Shown piece after piece: positions 19,498-27,787 of a stretch of DNA of 64,000 nucleotides. This DNA is from Halomarina litorea (GTDB lineage Archaea > Halobacteriota > Halobacteria > Halobacteriales > Haloarculaceae). The stretch is taken from the NCBI RefSeq assembly GCF_024227715.1, contig NZ_CP100448.1, positions 620,001 through 684,000 of the forward strand. The letters run 5' to 3'. The translations under genes and the position numbers were made by a program. The first letter of the stretch is position 1, and every line of letters begins with the position of its first letter. The notes beneath the pieces are model-generated. The model had not been told where the DNA came from. It worked only from the letters and a program-made list of their open reading frames with translations, and searched no databases.

Positions 19498-19517
19498 AAT
19501 TCGTTACGAATTTATTA
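19498..19517 (+). promoter_or_regulatory. Palindrome joined to TATA box of the methyltransferase gene
   Basis: AATTCGTTACGAATT (19498-19512) is an inverted repeat with perfect 6-bp arms and a 3-nt centre. It runs directly into TTTATTA (19511-19517), 24-30 nt before the ATG at 19541. The position fits an operator overlapping the BRE/TATA region of a leaderless gene. Confidence 0.5.
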
Positions 19518-19540
19518 CAAATGATACGCTCTGTCGTGGT

Positions 19541-20287
19541 ATGGAGTCCGACGAGGACGCGCTCGGGACGGCGATGCTCGACTTCCAGCGCGGCGGCCTG
19601 CGCGGCGAGGCCGTCCACCGCGACGGGGGCGAGGTGTGGCCGGCGTACATCGAGGAGAACTACTTCGGCTCCCCGAGGGACTGGCACCCCGACAGCCGGG
19701 TCCTGTACGACTCGCTCGACGGTCCCGTCCTCGACGTGGGCTGTGGCGCGGGGCAACACGCCCTGACCTTCCAGCACCGGGGCACGGAGGTGACGGCCTT
19801 CGACGTCTCGCCGAACGCCGTCCGGGCGGCCCGCGAACGCGGCGTCGAGGACGCCCGCGTGGCCGACATGTTCGACCTGCCCGGGGAGTTCCCGCGGGAG
19901 GCGTTCCGGACCGCCCTCCTCAACGGGACGCAACTCGGCCTCGGCGGGTCGCTCGCGGGCGTCTCGGAACTGCTCGCGGACCTCGCGCGGGTCACGGACG
20001 AGTCCGGGGTCGCCGTCGCCGACAGCTACGACCCGGCGCGCATCGACGCCCCCGACGAGTTCGGCGGCCACCGGCCCGACCCCCGCGAGGGCGTCTGCCG
20101 ACGGGCGTTCCACGTCGAGTACGACCGCGCGGGTGAGCGACTGGTCGGGCCGTCGCTCTCGTTCGTCCTGTTCTCGCCGGCCCGCCTCCGGGACGCCTGC
20201 GTGGGGACGCCCTGGTCGGTGCGGGAGGTGCGGCGGAGGGACCCGGAGGCGCCGTACTACAAGGCGGTACTGGCGAAGCGGACCTGA
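19541..20287 (+). CDS. Class I SAM-dependent methyltransferase
   Basis: The product is 248 aa. Motif I is VLDVGCGAGQHALTF near residue 65. The acidic loop VTAFDVSPNAVRAARERGVE (motif II) follows, then FRTALLNGTQLGLGGSLAGV as motif IV-like. The C-terminal half (CRRAFHVEYDRAGERLVGPS) lacks known substrate motifs, so the target could be a small molecule, RNA or protein. The start matches the strong promoter immediately upstream. It is convergent with rimI, one base apart. Confidence 0.88.
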   Translation: MESDEDALGTAMLDFQRGGLRGEAVHRDGGEVWPAYIEENYFGSPRDWHPDSRVLYDSLDGPVLDVGCGAGQHALTFQHRGTEVTAFDVSPNAVRAARERGVEDARVADMFDLPGEFPREAFRTALLNGTQLGLGGSLAGVSELLADLARVTDESGVAVADSYDPARIDAPDEFGGHRPDPREGVCRRAFHVEYDRAGERLVGPSLSFVLFSPARLRDACVGTPWSVREVRRRDPEAPYYKAVLAKRT

Positions 20288-20288
20288 C

Positions 20289-20834
20289 TCACTCGCGCGT
20301 GCGGACCAGCACCAGCGCGTTCGTCCCGTCGGCGTAGTACCGGGGGACGGTCCGCCGGTGTTCGAACCCGTGTCGCCGGTAGAGCGCGAGCGCGGGGTCG
20401 TTGTCCTCGCGCACCTCGAGTTTCGTCGCGTGGGCGCCCTGCGCTTCGACCGTCGCCAGCGCGTGGTTCAGGAGGAGGGTCCCGACGCCCCGCCCCTGGA
20501 ACTCGGGGTCGACCGCGAGGTCCTTCACGTGGCCGATGTCCCGCCCGAAGTTGGGCGTGAGGTCCGCGACGACGTAGCCCGCGACGGCGCGTTCGCCCCG
20601 TCGCCAGTCGCGCGACCCGTCGCTGTCGCCGTCGGCCGCGCACTCGGCGACCATGAACCCCGGTTCGTCGAGGAAGCGCTCGAACGCCTCGAAGGGCCAC
20701 GGCTGGGGGAACACCCGGCGCTCGATGCGAAACACCTCCAGCAGGTCGCCGCGCTCCGCCTGCCGGACCGTAGGGGTGGCGTCCGCGTCGCGGGGCGTGG
20801 TCGTCACGACACCCCGTAGAACGTCGACCGGCAT
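20289..20834 (-). CDS. rimI: RimI-type N-acetyltransferase (GNAT)
   Basis: The product is up to 181 aa. The GNAT acetyl-CoA loop is VDPEFQGRGVGTLLLNHAL (Q-G-R-G-V-G). The RimI family pattern DLLEVFRIERRVFPQPWPFE and the end EVREDNDPALALYRRHGFEH are present. Archaeal RimI-like enzymes acetylate protein N-termini. The ATG at 20834 gives an extra 9 residues; an in-frame GTG nine codons in (start of VTTTPRD) may be the true start. Two genes converge here. Confidence 0.88.
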   Translation of the reverse strand: MPVDVLRGVVTTTPRDADATPTVRQAERGDLLEVFRIERRVFPQPWPFEAFERFLDEPGFMVAECAADGDSDGSRDWRRGERAVAGYVVADLTPNFGRDIGHVKDLAVDPEFQGRGVGTLLLNHALATVEAQGAHATKLEVREDNDPALALYRRHGFEHRRTVPRYYADGTNALVLVRTRE

Positions 20835-20897
20835 GAGTGGTCGGGGTGAGCGCGGTCGCTCGGTGAGGCGAAAAAATCGGAGAAATCGGGAGCGGTC

Positions 20898-22871
20898 TCA
20901 GTCGTCGGCGGGTGCCGCGCCGCCCTCCTCGTCGTACTGCTGGCGGGTCAGCGACAGCTTGCCGCCGGCGGCGAGGATGCGGCGCTCGCGCTCGGAGGCC
21001 TCCAGCCGGCCGGTGGCCTCCCAGTCGTCGTTGACGCGGAAGGTGAACTCCTCCTGGCCGGACTCGACGGCCTCGCTCACGTCGTCGACGATCTCGATGT
21101 CGTCGCCCTGCTCGAAGCGCTCGTAGGTCTCCTCGTCGATGACGAGGGGGAGCAGGCCGAAGTTGAAGAGGTTCGCCTTGTGGATGCGGGCGAAGCTCTG
21201 GGCGAAGACGCCCTGAATGCCGAGGTACATCGGACACAGGGCGGCGTGCTCACGCGAGGAGCCCTGCCCGTAGTTCTCGCCGGCGACGAGGAAGCCGCCG
21301 TCGCTCTCCAGTGCGCGCTCCGCGAACGTGTCGTCGACGCGCGAGAGCGTGAACTCGCTCAGTTTGGGGATGTTCGACCGGTACATCAGGATGTCCTGCG
21401 TGGCAGGGATGATGTGGTCGGTCGTGATGTTGTCCTCCATCTTGAGGAGGGCCGGCCCCTCGAGGTCGGACTCGAGGGAGTCCTTCAGCGGCACGTCGCC
21501 GATGTTGGGGCCCTTGACGAGGTCGTCGTCGACGGCCTCGTCGGGCGCGATGAGGTCCGCCTTCGAGCCGTCGTACTGCTCTGGCAGTTCGAGGCCGGGC
21601 GCCTCGAGGTCGCCGAGTTCGTCGGCGAGGTCGCGCGGGTCGACGATCTCGCCCTTGAGGGCGGCCGCGGTCGCGACTTCCGGCGAGCAGAGGTAGACGT
21701 TGTCGTCCTCGATGCCGGAGCGACCCTCGAAGTTGCGGTTGAACGTCCGCAGCGAGACGGAGTCGGAGGCGGGAACGTGGCCGATGCCGATGCAGGCACC
21801 GCACGTCGCCTCGGAGAAGTTGACGCCGGCCGCCATCATCTCCGCCGTCCAGCCCTCGCGGGCGAGCAGTTCGCTGGCCTGCTTGGAGCCGGGCGCGACG
21901 ATCATCTCCGTCTTCTTGTTGATCTCGCGGCCCTCGAGCATCTTCGCGCCGGGGAGGATGTCCTCGTAGCCGCCGTTCGTACAGGAGCCGATGATGACCT
22001 GGTCGACGGACTGGCCGGCGACCTCGCGGACGGGCACCACGTTGTCGGGCATCGACGGCTTGGCGATGAGCGGTTCGAGGTCCGCGAGGTCGATGGTGAT
22101 CTCGTCGGCGTACTCGGCGTCGTCGTCGGGCGAGAGTTCGACGTACTCGTCCTCACGGCCCTGCTTCGCGAGGTACTCCTTCGTCTTCTCGTCGGTGCCG
22201 AACAGCGAGGAGGTCGCGCCGAGTTCCGTCCCCATGTTCGTGATGGTCGTCCGCTCGGGCACGGAGAGGCTCTCCGCGCCGGGGCCGGTGTACTCGAAGA
22301 TCTTGCCGACGCCGCCCTTCACGGAGAGACGACGGAGCATCTCGAGGATGACGTCCTTCGCGGTGGCCCACTCGGGCAGTTCGCCCTCGAGTCGCACGTT
22401 GACGACCTCGGGCATCTCGATGTAGTAGGGGCCGCCGCCCATCGCGACGGCGACGTCCAGCCCACCGGACCCGATGGCGAGCTGGCCGAGGCCGCCGGGC
22501 GTCGGCGTGTGGGAGTCCGAACCGAGGAGCGTCTTGCCGGGCGCGGCGAAGTTCTCCTTGTGGACGTTGTGGCAGATACCGTTGCCGGGGCGAGAGAAGT
22601 GCGCCCCGAACGTGCCGGCCGCAGAGCGGAGGAAGCGGTGGTCGTCCGTGTTCTTGAAGTCGAACTGGTAGGTCTGGTGGTCACAGTACTGCGCGGCGAG
22701 TTCCGTCTGGACCTCGTCGAGGCCGAGGGCCTCGAACTGGAGCCAGACCAGCGTGCCGGTCGTGTCCTGGGTGAGCACCTGGTCGATCTCGATGCCGATC
22801 TCCTCTCCCGTCTCGAGTTCTCCCTCGACGAGGTGGTCGGCGAGAATCTTCTCGGTGAGCGTCTGTCCCAT
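20898..22871 (-). CDS. acn: Aconitate hydratase
   Basis: The product is 657 aa. It interconverts citrate and isocitrate in the TCA cycle using a [4Fe-4S] cluster. Cluster cysteines are visible in IIGSCTNGGYEDI and EATCGACIGIGH. Other signatures are LGSDSHTPTPGGLGQLAIGS and, in the swivelling domain, GENYGQGSSREHAALCP and ARIHKANLFNFGLLPL. The ATG at 22871 (MGQTLTEKILADHL) was chosen; an ATG 8 codons upstream adds residues unlike the family. TATA-like TTTATAT is 27-34 nt before it. Length matches the haloarchaeal enzyme. Confidence 0.96.
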   Translation of the reverse strand: MGQTLTEKILADHLVEGELETGEEIGIEIDQVLTQDTTGTLVWLQFEALGLDEVQTELAAQYCDHQTYQFDFKNTDDHRFLRSAAGTFGAHFSRPGNGICHNVHKENFAAPGKTLLGSDSHTPTPGGLGQLAIGSGGLDVAVAMGGGPYYIEMPEVVNVRLEGELPEWATAKDVILEMLRRLSVKGGVGKIFEYTGPGAESLSVPERTTITNMGTELGATSSLFGTDEKTKEYLAKQGREDEYVELSPDDDAEYADEITIDLADLEPLIAKPSMPDNVVPVREVAGQSVDQVIIGSCTNGGYEDILPGAKMLEGREINKKTEMIVAPGSKQASELLAREGWTAEMMAAGVNFSEATCGACIGIGHVPASDSVSLRTFNRNFEGRSGIEDDNVYLCSPEVATAAALKGEIVDPRDLADELGDLEAPGLELPEQYDGSKADLIAPDEAVDDDLVKGPNIGDVPLKDSLESDLEGPALLKMEDNITTDHIIPATQDILMYRSNIPKLSEFTLSRVDDTFAERALESDGGFLVAGENYGQGSSREHAALCPMYLGIQGVFAQSFARIHKANLFNFGLLPLVIDEETYERFEQGDDIEIVDDVSEAVESGQEEFTFRVNDDWEATGRLEASERERRILAAGGKLSLTRQQYDEEGGAAPADD

Positions 22872-22897
22872 ATCGTGCGAACCTCGACTGCCCACGG

Positions 22898-22905
22898 ATA
22901 TAAAT
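22898..22905 (-). promoter_or_regulatory. Probable aconitase TATA box
   Basis: ATTTATAT on the minus strand lies 27-34 nt upstream of the ATG at 22871. No Shine-Dalgarno sequence precedes the ATG, which fits a leaderless mRNA. Confidence 0.5.
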
Positions 22906-23086
22906 CACCCGTGTTCGGCCACGTTTGCGCTAGGATGGCCTAAAACCCCTGAATTCGGCAGTTCTGACCCTGAACAATCGTCGAATCCCCACGAACGATA
23001 ACGAAGGTTCCGTCCCCGGAAAACCGCCAGACGGTGCCGCGGGCGCGTTCGGAAAGCGTCATGTGGTCGCTCCCGTCATCCTGCCC

Positions 23087-23554
23087 ATGTTCAGAAGCGG
23101 CGCGTTCGTCGCAGAGCAGTGTTCGCCGGTGTCCGAAGACCAGGTCCAGCCCAACGGTCTCGACCTGACGCTCGACACCGTCTTCGAGCAGGTCACACCC
23201 GGTCGAATCGGCCGCGAAGGGAAAGACATCGGTGAGCGCCGCGAACTCGCTGCCGAGGACGACACCTTCACGCTCCCGTCGGGCGGGTACGTCCTCCGGT
23301 ACGCCGAGACGGTCGGCATCCCCGCCGAGCACGTCGGGTTCATCTACCCCCGGTCGTCGCTCATGCGCAACTCCTGTATGCTCAACACGGCCGTCTGGGA
23401 CGCGGGCTACCGGGGGCGGGGGGAGGGCCTCCTGCAGGTCCACCACCCGGTCGAACTGGAGGCAGGCGCGCGCGTCGCCCAGTTGGTCCTCGCGCGTGCG
23501 GACCACGAGGGGACCTACGAGGGGTCCTATCAGGGCGAGAACGTCGAGGAGTAG
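23087..23554 (+). CDS. dUTPase / dCTP deaminase family protein
   Basis: The product is 155 aa, shorter than typical dCTP deaminase (~190 aa). Family motifs are VQPNGLDLTLDTVFE near residue 22, the substrate loop VGFIYPRSSLMRNSCM (~85-100), NTAVWDAGYRGRGEG (~102-116) and GARVAQLVLA. The C-terminal GSYQGENVEE matches haloarchaeal enzymes annotated as deoxyuridine triphosphatase. It keeps dUTP out of DNA. Whether it deaminates dCTP, hydrolyses dUTP or both cannot be told here. The ATG at 23087 gives the family N-terminus MFRSGAFVAEQ. Confidence 0.88.
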   Translation: MFRSGAFVAEQCSPVSEDQVQPNGLDLTLDTVFEQVTPGRIGREGKDIGERRELAAEDDTFTLPSGGYVLRYAETVGIPAEHVGFIYPRSSLMRNSCMLNTAVWDAGYRGRGEGLLQVHHPVELEAGARVAQLVLARADHEGTYEGSYQGENVEE

Positions 23555-23566
23555 GTCCGCGGGCAG

Positions 23567-24799
23567 TCAGTAGGCGGTACTCGATGCGTTCGCCGACGAG
23601 TCGGCGCCCGCCTCGACGGTGTGTGTCGCGAGGACGACGGTGCCCCCGCAGCTGTTCTCCGCGACGGCCTCCACGACGGTGCCGGGTTCGAGCCCCTTCG
23701 TCCGGGCGACGTCGTCCGAGAAGTACGCCGCCCGCTGGATGTAGTTCTCGTAGCCCACACCCTCGTAGGTGAGGCGGACGACGGTGTCCTGGCCGACGGA
23801 CGCGGCCTCGAAGGTCACGTTGTACGTGCCGTCGCCGGCGGGCGTCTGCCCGATGGTGCCCTCGGCGCTCGGTGCGGAGCAGTTCGTCGGCGTCTCGTAG
23901 CCGGGACCGCTGTCGTCGACGTACTGGAGCCAGCCGGGTTCCTCCACGACGACTTCGCCGACCGCCGAAATCTCGTGGCGCACCCCGAGTTCGTAGGCCG
24001 TCCCGTTCGCGGTGTCGACGAACTCGATGTGCCAGTCGGTGAGGCGGACGATCCCCTCGCCGTCCACGAGGAGCGTCGCGGTGAAGTTCTCGACGCGCGT
24101 GTCCTCGCCCTCGATGGTGCCGTTGCCGAGCAGGTTCTCGCCGCTCAACTGCTCGACGCCGCTGGTCTCGTAGCGCGTGACCGTGACGCCGTCGACCGTC
24201 TCGGTCCCGACGGCCTCGTAGCTGACATTCTCGCCGACGACGAGGGCGTCGGTCCCGATGGCCTCCGTGACGTTGACGGGGTCGAGGCCGAACAGGCTGT
24301 CGTCGTCGGGGTCGCTCACGCTGTACGACGCGTCCTCGGGCGAGGCGTCCTCGGAGAGCATCTGCTGCCGGTAGGTCGTCCCGTTGGCGGCCGTGTAGGT
24401 CACCGTCGTCCCGAAGAACGAGGAGCGCTCTATCGACCGGTTGGACTCGAAGTCGACCGAGAACTCGCTGGTGAGCGAGAACGTGCTGAACGGGTTCGTG
24501 GAGTCGTTCGAGGCGATGGTTATCGACCGGGTCGCGTTGAACGACCCCGCCTCACGGAGCCCCTCGGTGTGGCGCGCGCGGACGGCGTCGGGTGCGAGCG
24601 ACGACAGGTCGGTCTCGGCGGGGGTAGCCGTCGCGGTCGAGTCGTTCGTCGCGGTCGCGTCCGTCGCGTTCGTATCCGTCGTTCGGTCGACTGCGGGCGT
24701 CTCCCCGGGGGTGGACGCGTCGCCCAGCAGACCGGAACAGCCGGCGGTCGTCACGAGGACCGCGAGCAAGACGACCGACAAGATGCGAGTGTGTGCCAT
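23567..24799 (-). CDS. Secreted lipoprotein, unknown (haloarchaeal DUF7537-like)
   Basis: The product is 410 aa. An N-terminal hydrophobic stretch ends in a lipobox TTAGCSG (Cys ~21), so it should be lipid-anchored outside the cell. A Thr/Ala/Asp-rich linker (25-65) follows. The rest is beta-rich with many Asn-x-Thr sequons (NATRS, NGTTY, NVTEA, NGTIE), fitting a glycosylated surface protein. A LolA/LppX-like shape is common in such proteins (SYEAVGTETVDGVTVTRYE). The signal has no twin arginine, so the Sec route is likely. It is divergent from the SDR gene. Confidence 0.75.
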   Translation of the reverse strand: MAHTRILSVVLLAVLVTTAGCSGLLGDASTPGETPAVDRTTDTNATDATATNDSTATATPAETDLSSLAPDAVRARHTEGLREAGSFNATRSITIASNDSTNPFSTFSLTSEFSVDFESNRSIERSSFFGTTVTYTAANGTTYRQQMLSEDASPEDASYSVSDPDDDSLFGLDPVNVTEAIGTDALVVGENVSYEAVGTETVDGVTVTRYETSGVEQLSGENLLGNGTIEGEDTRVENFTATLLVDGEGIVRLTDWHIEFVDTANGTAYELGVRHEISAVGEVVVEEPGWLQYVDDSGPGYETPTNCSAPSAEGTIGQTPAGDGTYNVTFEAASVGQDTVVRLTYEGVGYENYIQRAAYFSDDVARTKGLEPGTVVEAVAENSCGGTVVLATHTVEAGADSSANASSTAY

Positions 24800-24884
24800 A
24801 TCCGATAGAAATTATCTATTCAGAGACTATCATTCTTGCTGTTATCACGCCAAACCATTTGACGGTCGCCCGCGTCTCCCGGTC

Positions 24885-25637
24885 ATGACACGAACCGCGG
24901 TCATCGCCGGCGTCGGCCCGGGACTCGGGGAGTCGCTCGCCCGTCGCTTCGTCGAGGAGGGGTGTCGGGTGGGGTTGTTCGCCCGGTCGGCGGACTACCT
25001 GGAGGACCTCGCGGACGACCTCGGCGCGGACGCCCTCGCCGTCCCGACGGACCTCACCGACCCCGCCGAGGTCCGACGCGGGTTCGAGGCGGTCCGCGAC
25101 GCCTTCGGCCCCGTCGACGTCCTCGTCAACCACGCGAGCGGTGCCCCGTGGAAGGGGACGATGGAGGTGTCCCCGGAGGCCTTCGAGGACGCCCTGCGGG
25201 TCGGGCCGATGGGTGCGCTCTACTGCTCGCAGGAGGCGGTCAGGGACATGCTGGACAACTACGCCGAGGAAACCTCGGCGAGCGACCAGAACGCGGGGCG
25301 TTCTGGTAGCGAGGGTGGGACGGTCGTCTTCACGGGCGCGACCACCTCCGTCCGGGGCCGTGGCGGTGCCGTCGCCTTCTCGGCGGCGAAGTTCGCCTGT
25401 CGGGGGATGGCCGAGTCGATGGCCCGCGAACTCGGCCCCGAGGGAATCCACGTCGCGCACGTCGTCATCGACGGCCAGATTCTCACCCCGAGTGCGCGCG
25501 AGTCGATGGGCGACCGCGAGGCGGACGCCTACCTCGACCCGGACGAGGTGGCAAGGCAGTACTGGAACCTCGTCGAACAGGACCGGACGGCGTGGACGCT
25601 GGAACTCGACCTCCGGCCGTCCGTCGAGGAGTTCTGA
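24885..25637 (+). CDS. Short-chain dehydrogenase/reductase with catalytic Tyr replaced and an in-frame palindromic insertion
   Basis: The product is 250 aa. The cofactor motif is IAGVGPGLGESLARRF (residues 7-22), and VDVLVNHASGAPWKG (78-91) is the NAG-like motif. The active-site region is VVFTGATTSVRGRGGAVAFS followed by AAK. Ser is present and Lys169 is in place, but the Tyr of YxxxK is Phe165, so classical SDR catalysis would be impaired or altered. Residues ~125-144 (NYAEETSASDQNAGRSGSE) form an insertion not expected between the helix AVRDMLD and the strand GGTVVFTGA. It is encoded by two back-to-back hairpins (25262-25307). No operon partner is evident. Confidence 0.85.
   Translation: MTRTAVIAGVGPGLGESLARRFVEEGCRVGLFARSADYLEDLADDLGADALAVPTDLTDPAEVRRGFEAVRDAFGPVDVLVNHASGAPWKGTMEVSPEAFEDALRVGPMGALYCSQEAVRDMLDNYAEETSASDQNAGRSGSEGGTVVFTGATTSVRGRGGAVAFSAAKFACRGMAESMARELGPEGIHVAHVVIDGQILTPSARESMGDREADAYLDPDEVARQYWNLVEQDRTAWTLELDLRPSVEEF
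25262..25307 (+). repeat. Two adjacent perfect hairpins inside the SDR coding region
   Basis: Hairpin 1: 8-bp arms CGCCGAGG and CCTCGGCG around loop AAA (25262-25280). Hairpin 2: 10-bp arms ACCAGAACGC and GCGTTCTGGT around loop GGG (25285-25307). Together they encode the extra loop of the SDR. Hairpin 2 is close in sequence to the intergenic hairpin at 39686-39706 (CAGAAC/GTTCTG arms, CGCGGRGCG core). Confidence 0.75.
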
Positions 25638-25640
25638 CCC

Positions 25641-26876
25641 CTACAGCGACACCAGTTCGCCGCTCTTGTACACCGCCTCGACGTCCCTGAGCGCCCCGAT
25701 GTCCGCCAGCGGGTCCGACTCAAGGGCGACGAGGTCGGCGAACCGTCCCTCCTCTACGATGCCGACGTCGTCGCCGGGGACGGTCCGGGCCGCGACGCCC
25801 GTTCCCGCCCGTATCGCGTCCATCTCGTCCACCCCCACCTCGGAGACGAGCAGTTCCGCCTCCAGCGCGTTCTCGCCGTGCGGGACGAGGGCTGGGCCGA
25901 TGAAGTCCGTCCCGAGGGCGATAGGGACGCCCGCGTCGTAGGCCCGTTCGACCGACTCGAAGTGCGCCGCCTGCGCCTCGCGGGCCTTCCGCAGGCCCCA
26001 CTCAGGCATGTCGTACTCGTCGCCGTACTCCACGATGCGATGCATGATGGCGAGCGTCGGGACGAAGGTGGCGTCCGTCTCCAGAAAGAGGGCGATGGCC
26101 TCGTCGTCCACGTAGAAGCCGTGTTCGATGGTGTCGACGCCGTTCTCCAGTGCGCTCTTGATGCCCGGAGCGCCCTGCGCGTGCGAGGCGACGGGGATGC
26201 CCACGCGGTGGGCCTCCTCGGTGAACGCCCGAATCTCGCGGTCCGTAAACTGGCTCTGGTCGGGGGCGTCCTTCTCCGAGAGGACGCCGCCGGTGGTCAT
26301 TATCTTCAGACAGTCGACGCCCTGCCGGATGCGTCGCCGGGCCTCCTTGCGGCACTCGTCCTCGCCGTCGGCCAGCGTCGAGAGGAAGGTGCCGTTCTCC
26401 ACCCACTCCAGCGGGAGGAAATGGGAGTCGCCGTGGCCCGCCGTCTGGGAGATGCTCCGCCCCGAGGTGTAGACCCGGGGGCCGGGCACCTCGCCCTCCT
26501 CGACGCCGCGCTTGAGCGCCAGTCCTGCCGTACTTCCCACGTCGCGGACGCTCGTGAAGCCCGCCGCGAGCAGTTTCCGGAGGTCGGCGGTGGCCCGCAC
26601 TGCGAGCGTCGACTCGTCGGCGCGGACCCAGCGCATCGGGTCCATCGTCCGGATGCCCGAGAGGTGGACGTGGGCGTCGACGAGGCCCGGGATCACTACA
26701 TCGTGTTCGTAGTGTTCGTCGTGGGCGTCGGTCGAATTGGGGTCGCCCACCTCGGCGATTCGCCCGTCCTCGTCGACGACGAGGCGGACGTCGTGGCGCG
26801 GTTCGTCGCTGGTCCCGTCGATGAGCGTGCCGCAGTCGAACGTGGTCACGTCACCCCCTGTGGGTGGTGGGGACAT
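25641..26876 (-). CDS. Amidohydrolase family protein (imidazolonepropionase/prolidase-like)
   Basis: The product is about 411 aa. The metal-dependent hydrolase motifs are VDAHVHLSG (HxH), the Lys region DCLKIMTTGGVL, VASHAQGAPG (His), VDTIEHGFYVDD (His) and IALGTDFIGP (Asp). This set is typical of the subgroup that includes Xaa-Pro dipeptidase and aryldialkylphosphatase-like amidohydrolases. The substrate is unknown. Start uncertain: the ATG at 26876 or a GTG at 26849 (VTTFDCGTLIDG); frames further upstream are unlikely. Convergent with the SDR, 3 bp apart. Confidence 0.85.
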   Translation of the reverse strand: MSPPPTGGDVTTFDCGTLIDGTSDEPRHDVRLVVDEDGRIAEVGDPNSTDAHDEHYEHDVVIPGLVDAHVHLSGIRTMDPMRWVRADESTLAVRATADLRKLLAAGFTSVRDVGSTAGLALKRGVEEGEVPGPRVYTSGRSISQTAGHGDSHFLPLEWVENGTFLSTLADGEDECRKEARRRIRQGVDCLKIMTTGGVLSEKDAPDQSQFTDREIRAFTEEAHRVGIPVASHAQGAPGIKSALENGVDTIEHGFYVDDEAIALFLETDATFVPTLAIMHRIVEYGDEYDMPEWGLRKAREAQAAHFESVERAYDAGVPIALGTDFIGPALVPHGENALEAELLVSEVGVDEMDAIRAGTGVAARTVPGDDVGIVEEGRFADLVALESDPLADIGALRDVEAVYKSGELVSL

Positions 26877-26979
26877 AGCTCTCGCGACCGGTGACCGGCG
26901 ACCGCTCGGTTCCCGAGGAGGCGGTGACACCAACCGGCACTCGAACCTTTCTCCCCCTCACGCCCCTCGCGTCGAACGC

Positions 26980-27741
26980 ATGACCCACACAGCCGAGGTC
27001 GTCTCCGTGGTCCAGTTGACCCCGACGGTCAAGCAGTTCCGCCTGCGCGTGCCGGGCCACGAGTTCGACTTCGACCCGGGCCAGCACACCACCGTCCAGT
27101 TCGACTTCGAGGGGCAGGGGCCGGAGGACACCGCCCGCGGGAACGACGACGCCGACCCGACCGGCGAACACGTCGTCCGCCCCTACACGGCGACGAACAC
27201 GCCCGGGACCGACCAGATAACCCTCGCCATCAAGGCCTACGACGAGGGCCTCGCCTCGGCGTATATGCACCAGCGCCGACCGGGCGACGAGGTCGAACTC
27301 GGCGAGTTCGCGGGGAACCTCGCCGTCGAATCGTTCGAGGAGGACGTCGCCTTCGTCTCGACGGGGACGGGCATCACGCCCATGCTGGCGATGCTGAAGG
27401 CGTACCTCGAACGCGGCGAGGGCCACGTCCACTTCCTCTACGGCGAGAAGAGCGAGGAGCACGTCATCTACCGCGAGACGCTCGAACAACTGGCGAGCGA
27501 ACACGAGAACCTCGACCTCACCGTCGTCCTCTCGGAGAGCGACCACACGTGGAACGGGCCGACCGGCCACGTTCAGGAGCACCTGAGCGCCCTGTTCGAG
27601 ACGTTCGACGACCGCGACTTCTACGTCTGTGGCGTCCCCGAGATGGTCGTCGAGACGGCGAAGGAACTATCGGACCTCGGCGCGCCCGACGACCGGGTCC
27701 ACACCGAGGGCTGGGAGGACGGGGCCGTCGAAGGGGAGTAG
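26980..27741 (+). CDS. FAD-binding ferredoxin-NADP reductase-type oxidoreductase
   Basis: The product is 253 aa. The FAD-binding barrel has VKQFRLRVPG, FDPGQHTTVQF and RPYTATNTPG (RxYS/T motif). The NAD(P) domain has VAFVSTGTGITPMLAMLKAY and ends in FYVCGVPEMVVETAK. This is the soluble FNR-like flavodehydrogenase family that passes electrons between NAD(P)H and iron-sulfur or haem partners. No fused iron-sulfur domain is present and the partner is unknown. The insert GQGPEDTARGNDDADPTGEH is an acidic haloadapted loop. Start at the ATG giving MTHTAEVVSV. Confidence 0.9.
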   Translation: MTHTAEVVSVVQLTPTVKQFRLRVPGHEFDFDPGQHTTVQFDFEGQGPEDTARGNDDADPTGEHVVRPYTATNTPGTDQITLAIKAYDEGLASAYMHQRRPGDEVELGEFAGNLAVESFEEDVAFVSTGTGITPMLAMLKAYLERGEGHVHFLYGEKSEEHVIYRETLEQLASEHENLDLTVVLSESDHTWNGPTGHVQEHLSALFETFDDRDFYVCGVPEMVVETAKELSDLGAPDDRVHTEGWEDGAVEGE

Positions 27742-27787
27742 CGCGGCTGTCGAGCGAGAGCGGGCGGAGGAGGACCCCGGCCTCGAC

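Noticed and set aside
21180-22943. 587-codon plus-strand frame opposite aconitase
   Set aside because: Shadow of aconitase codon usage; no motif, no promoter.
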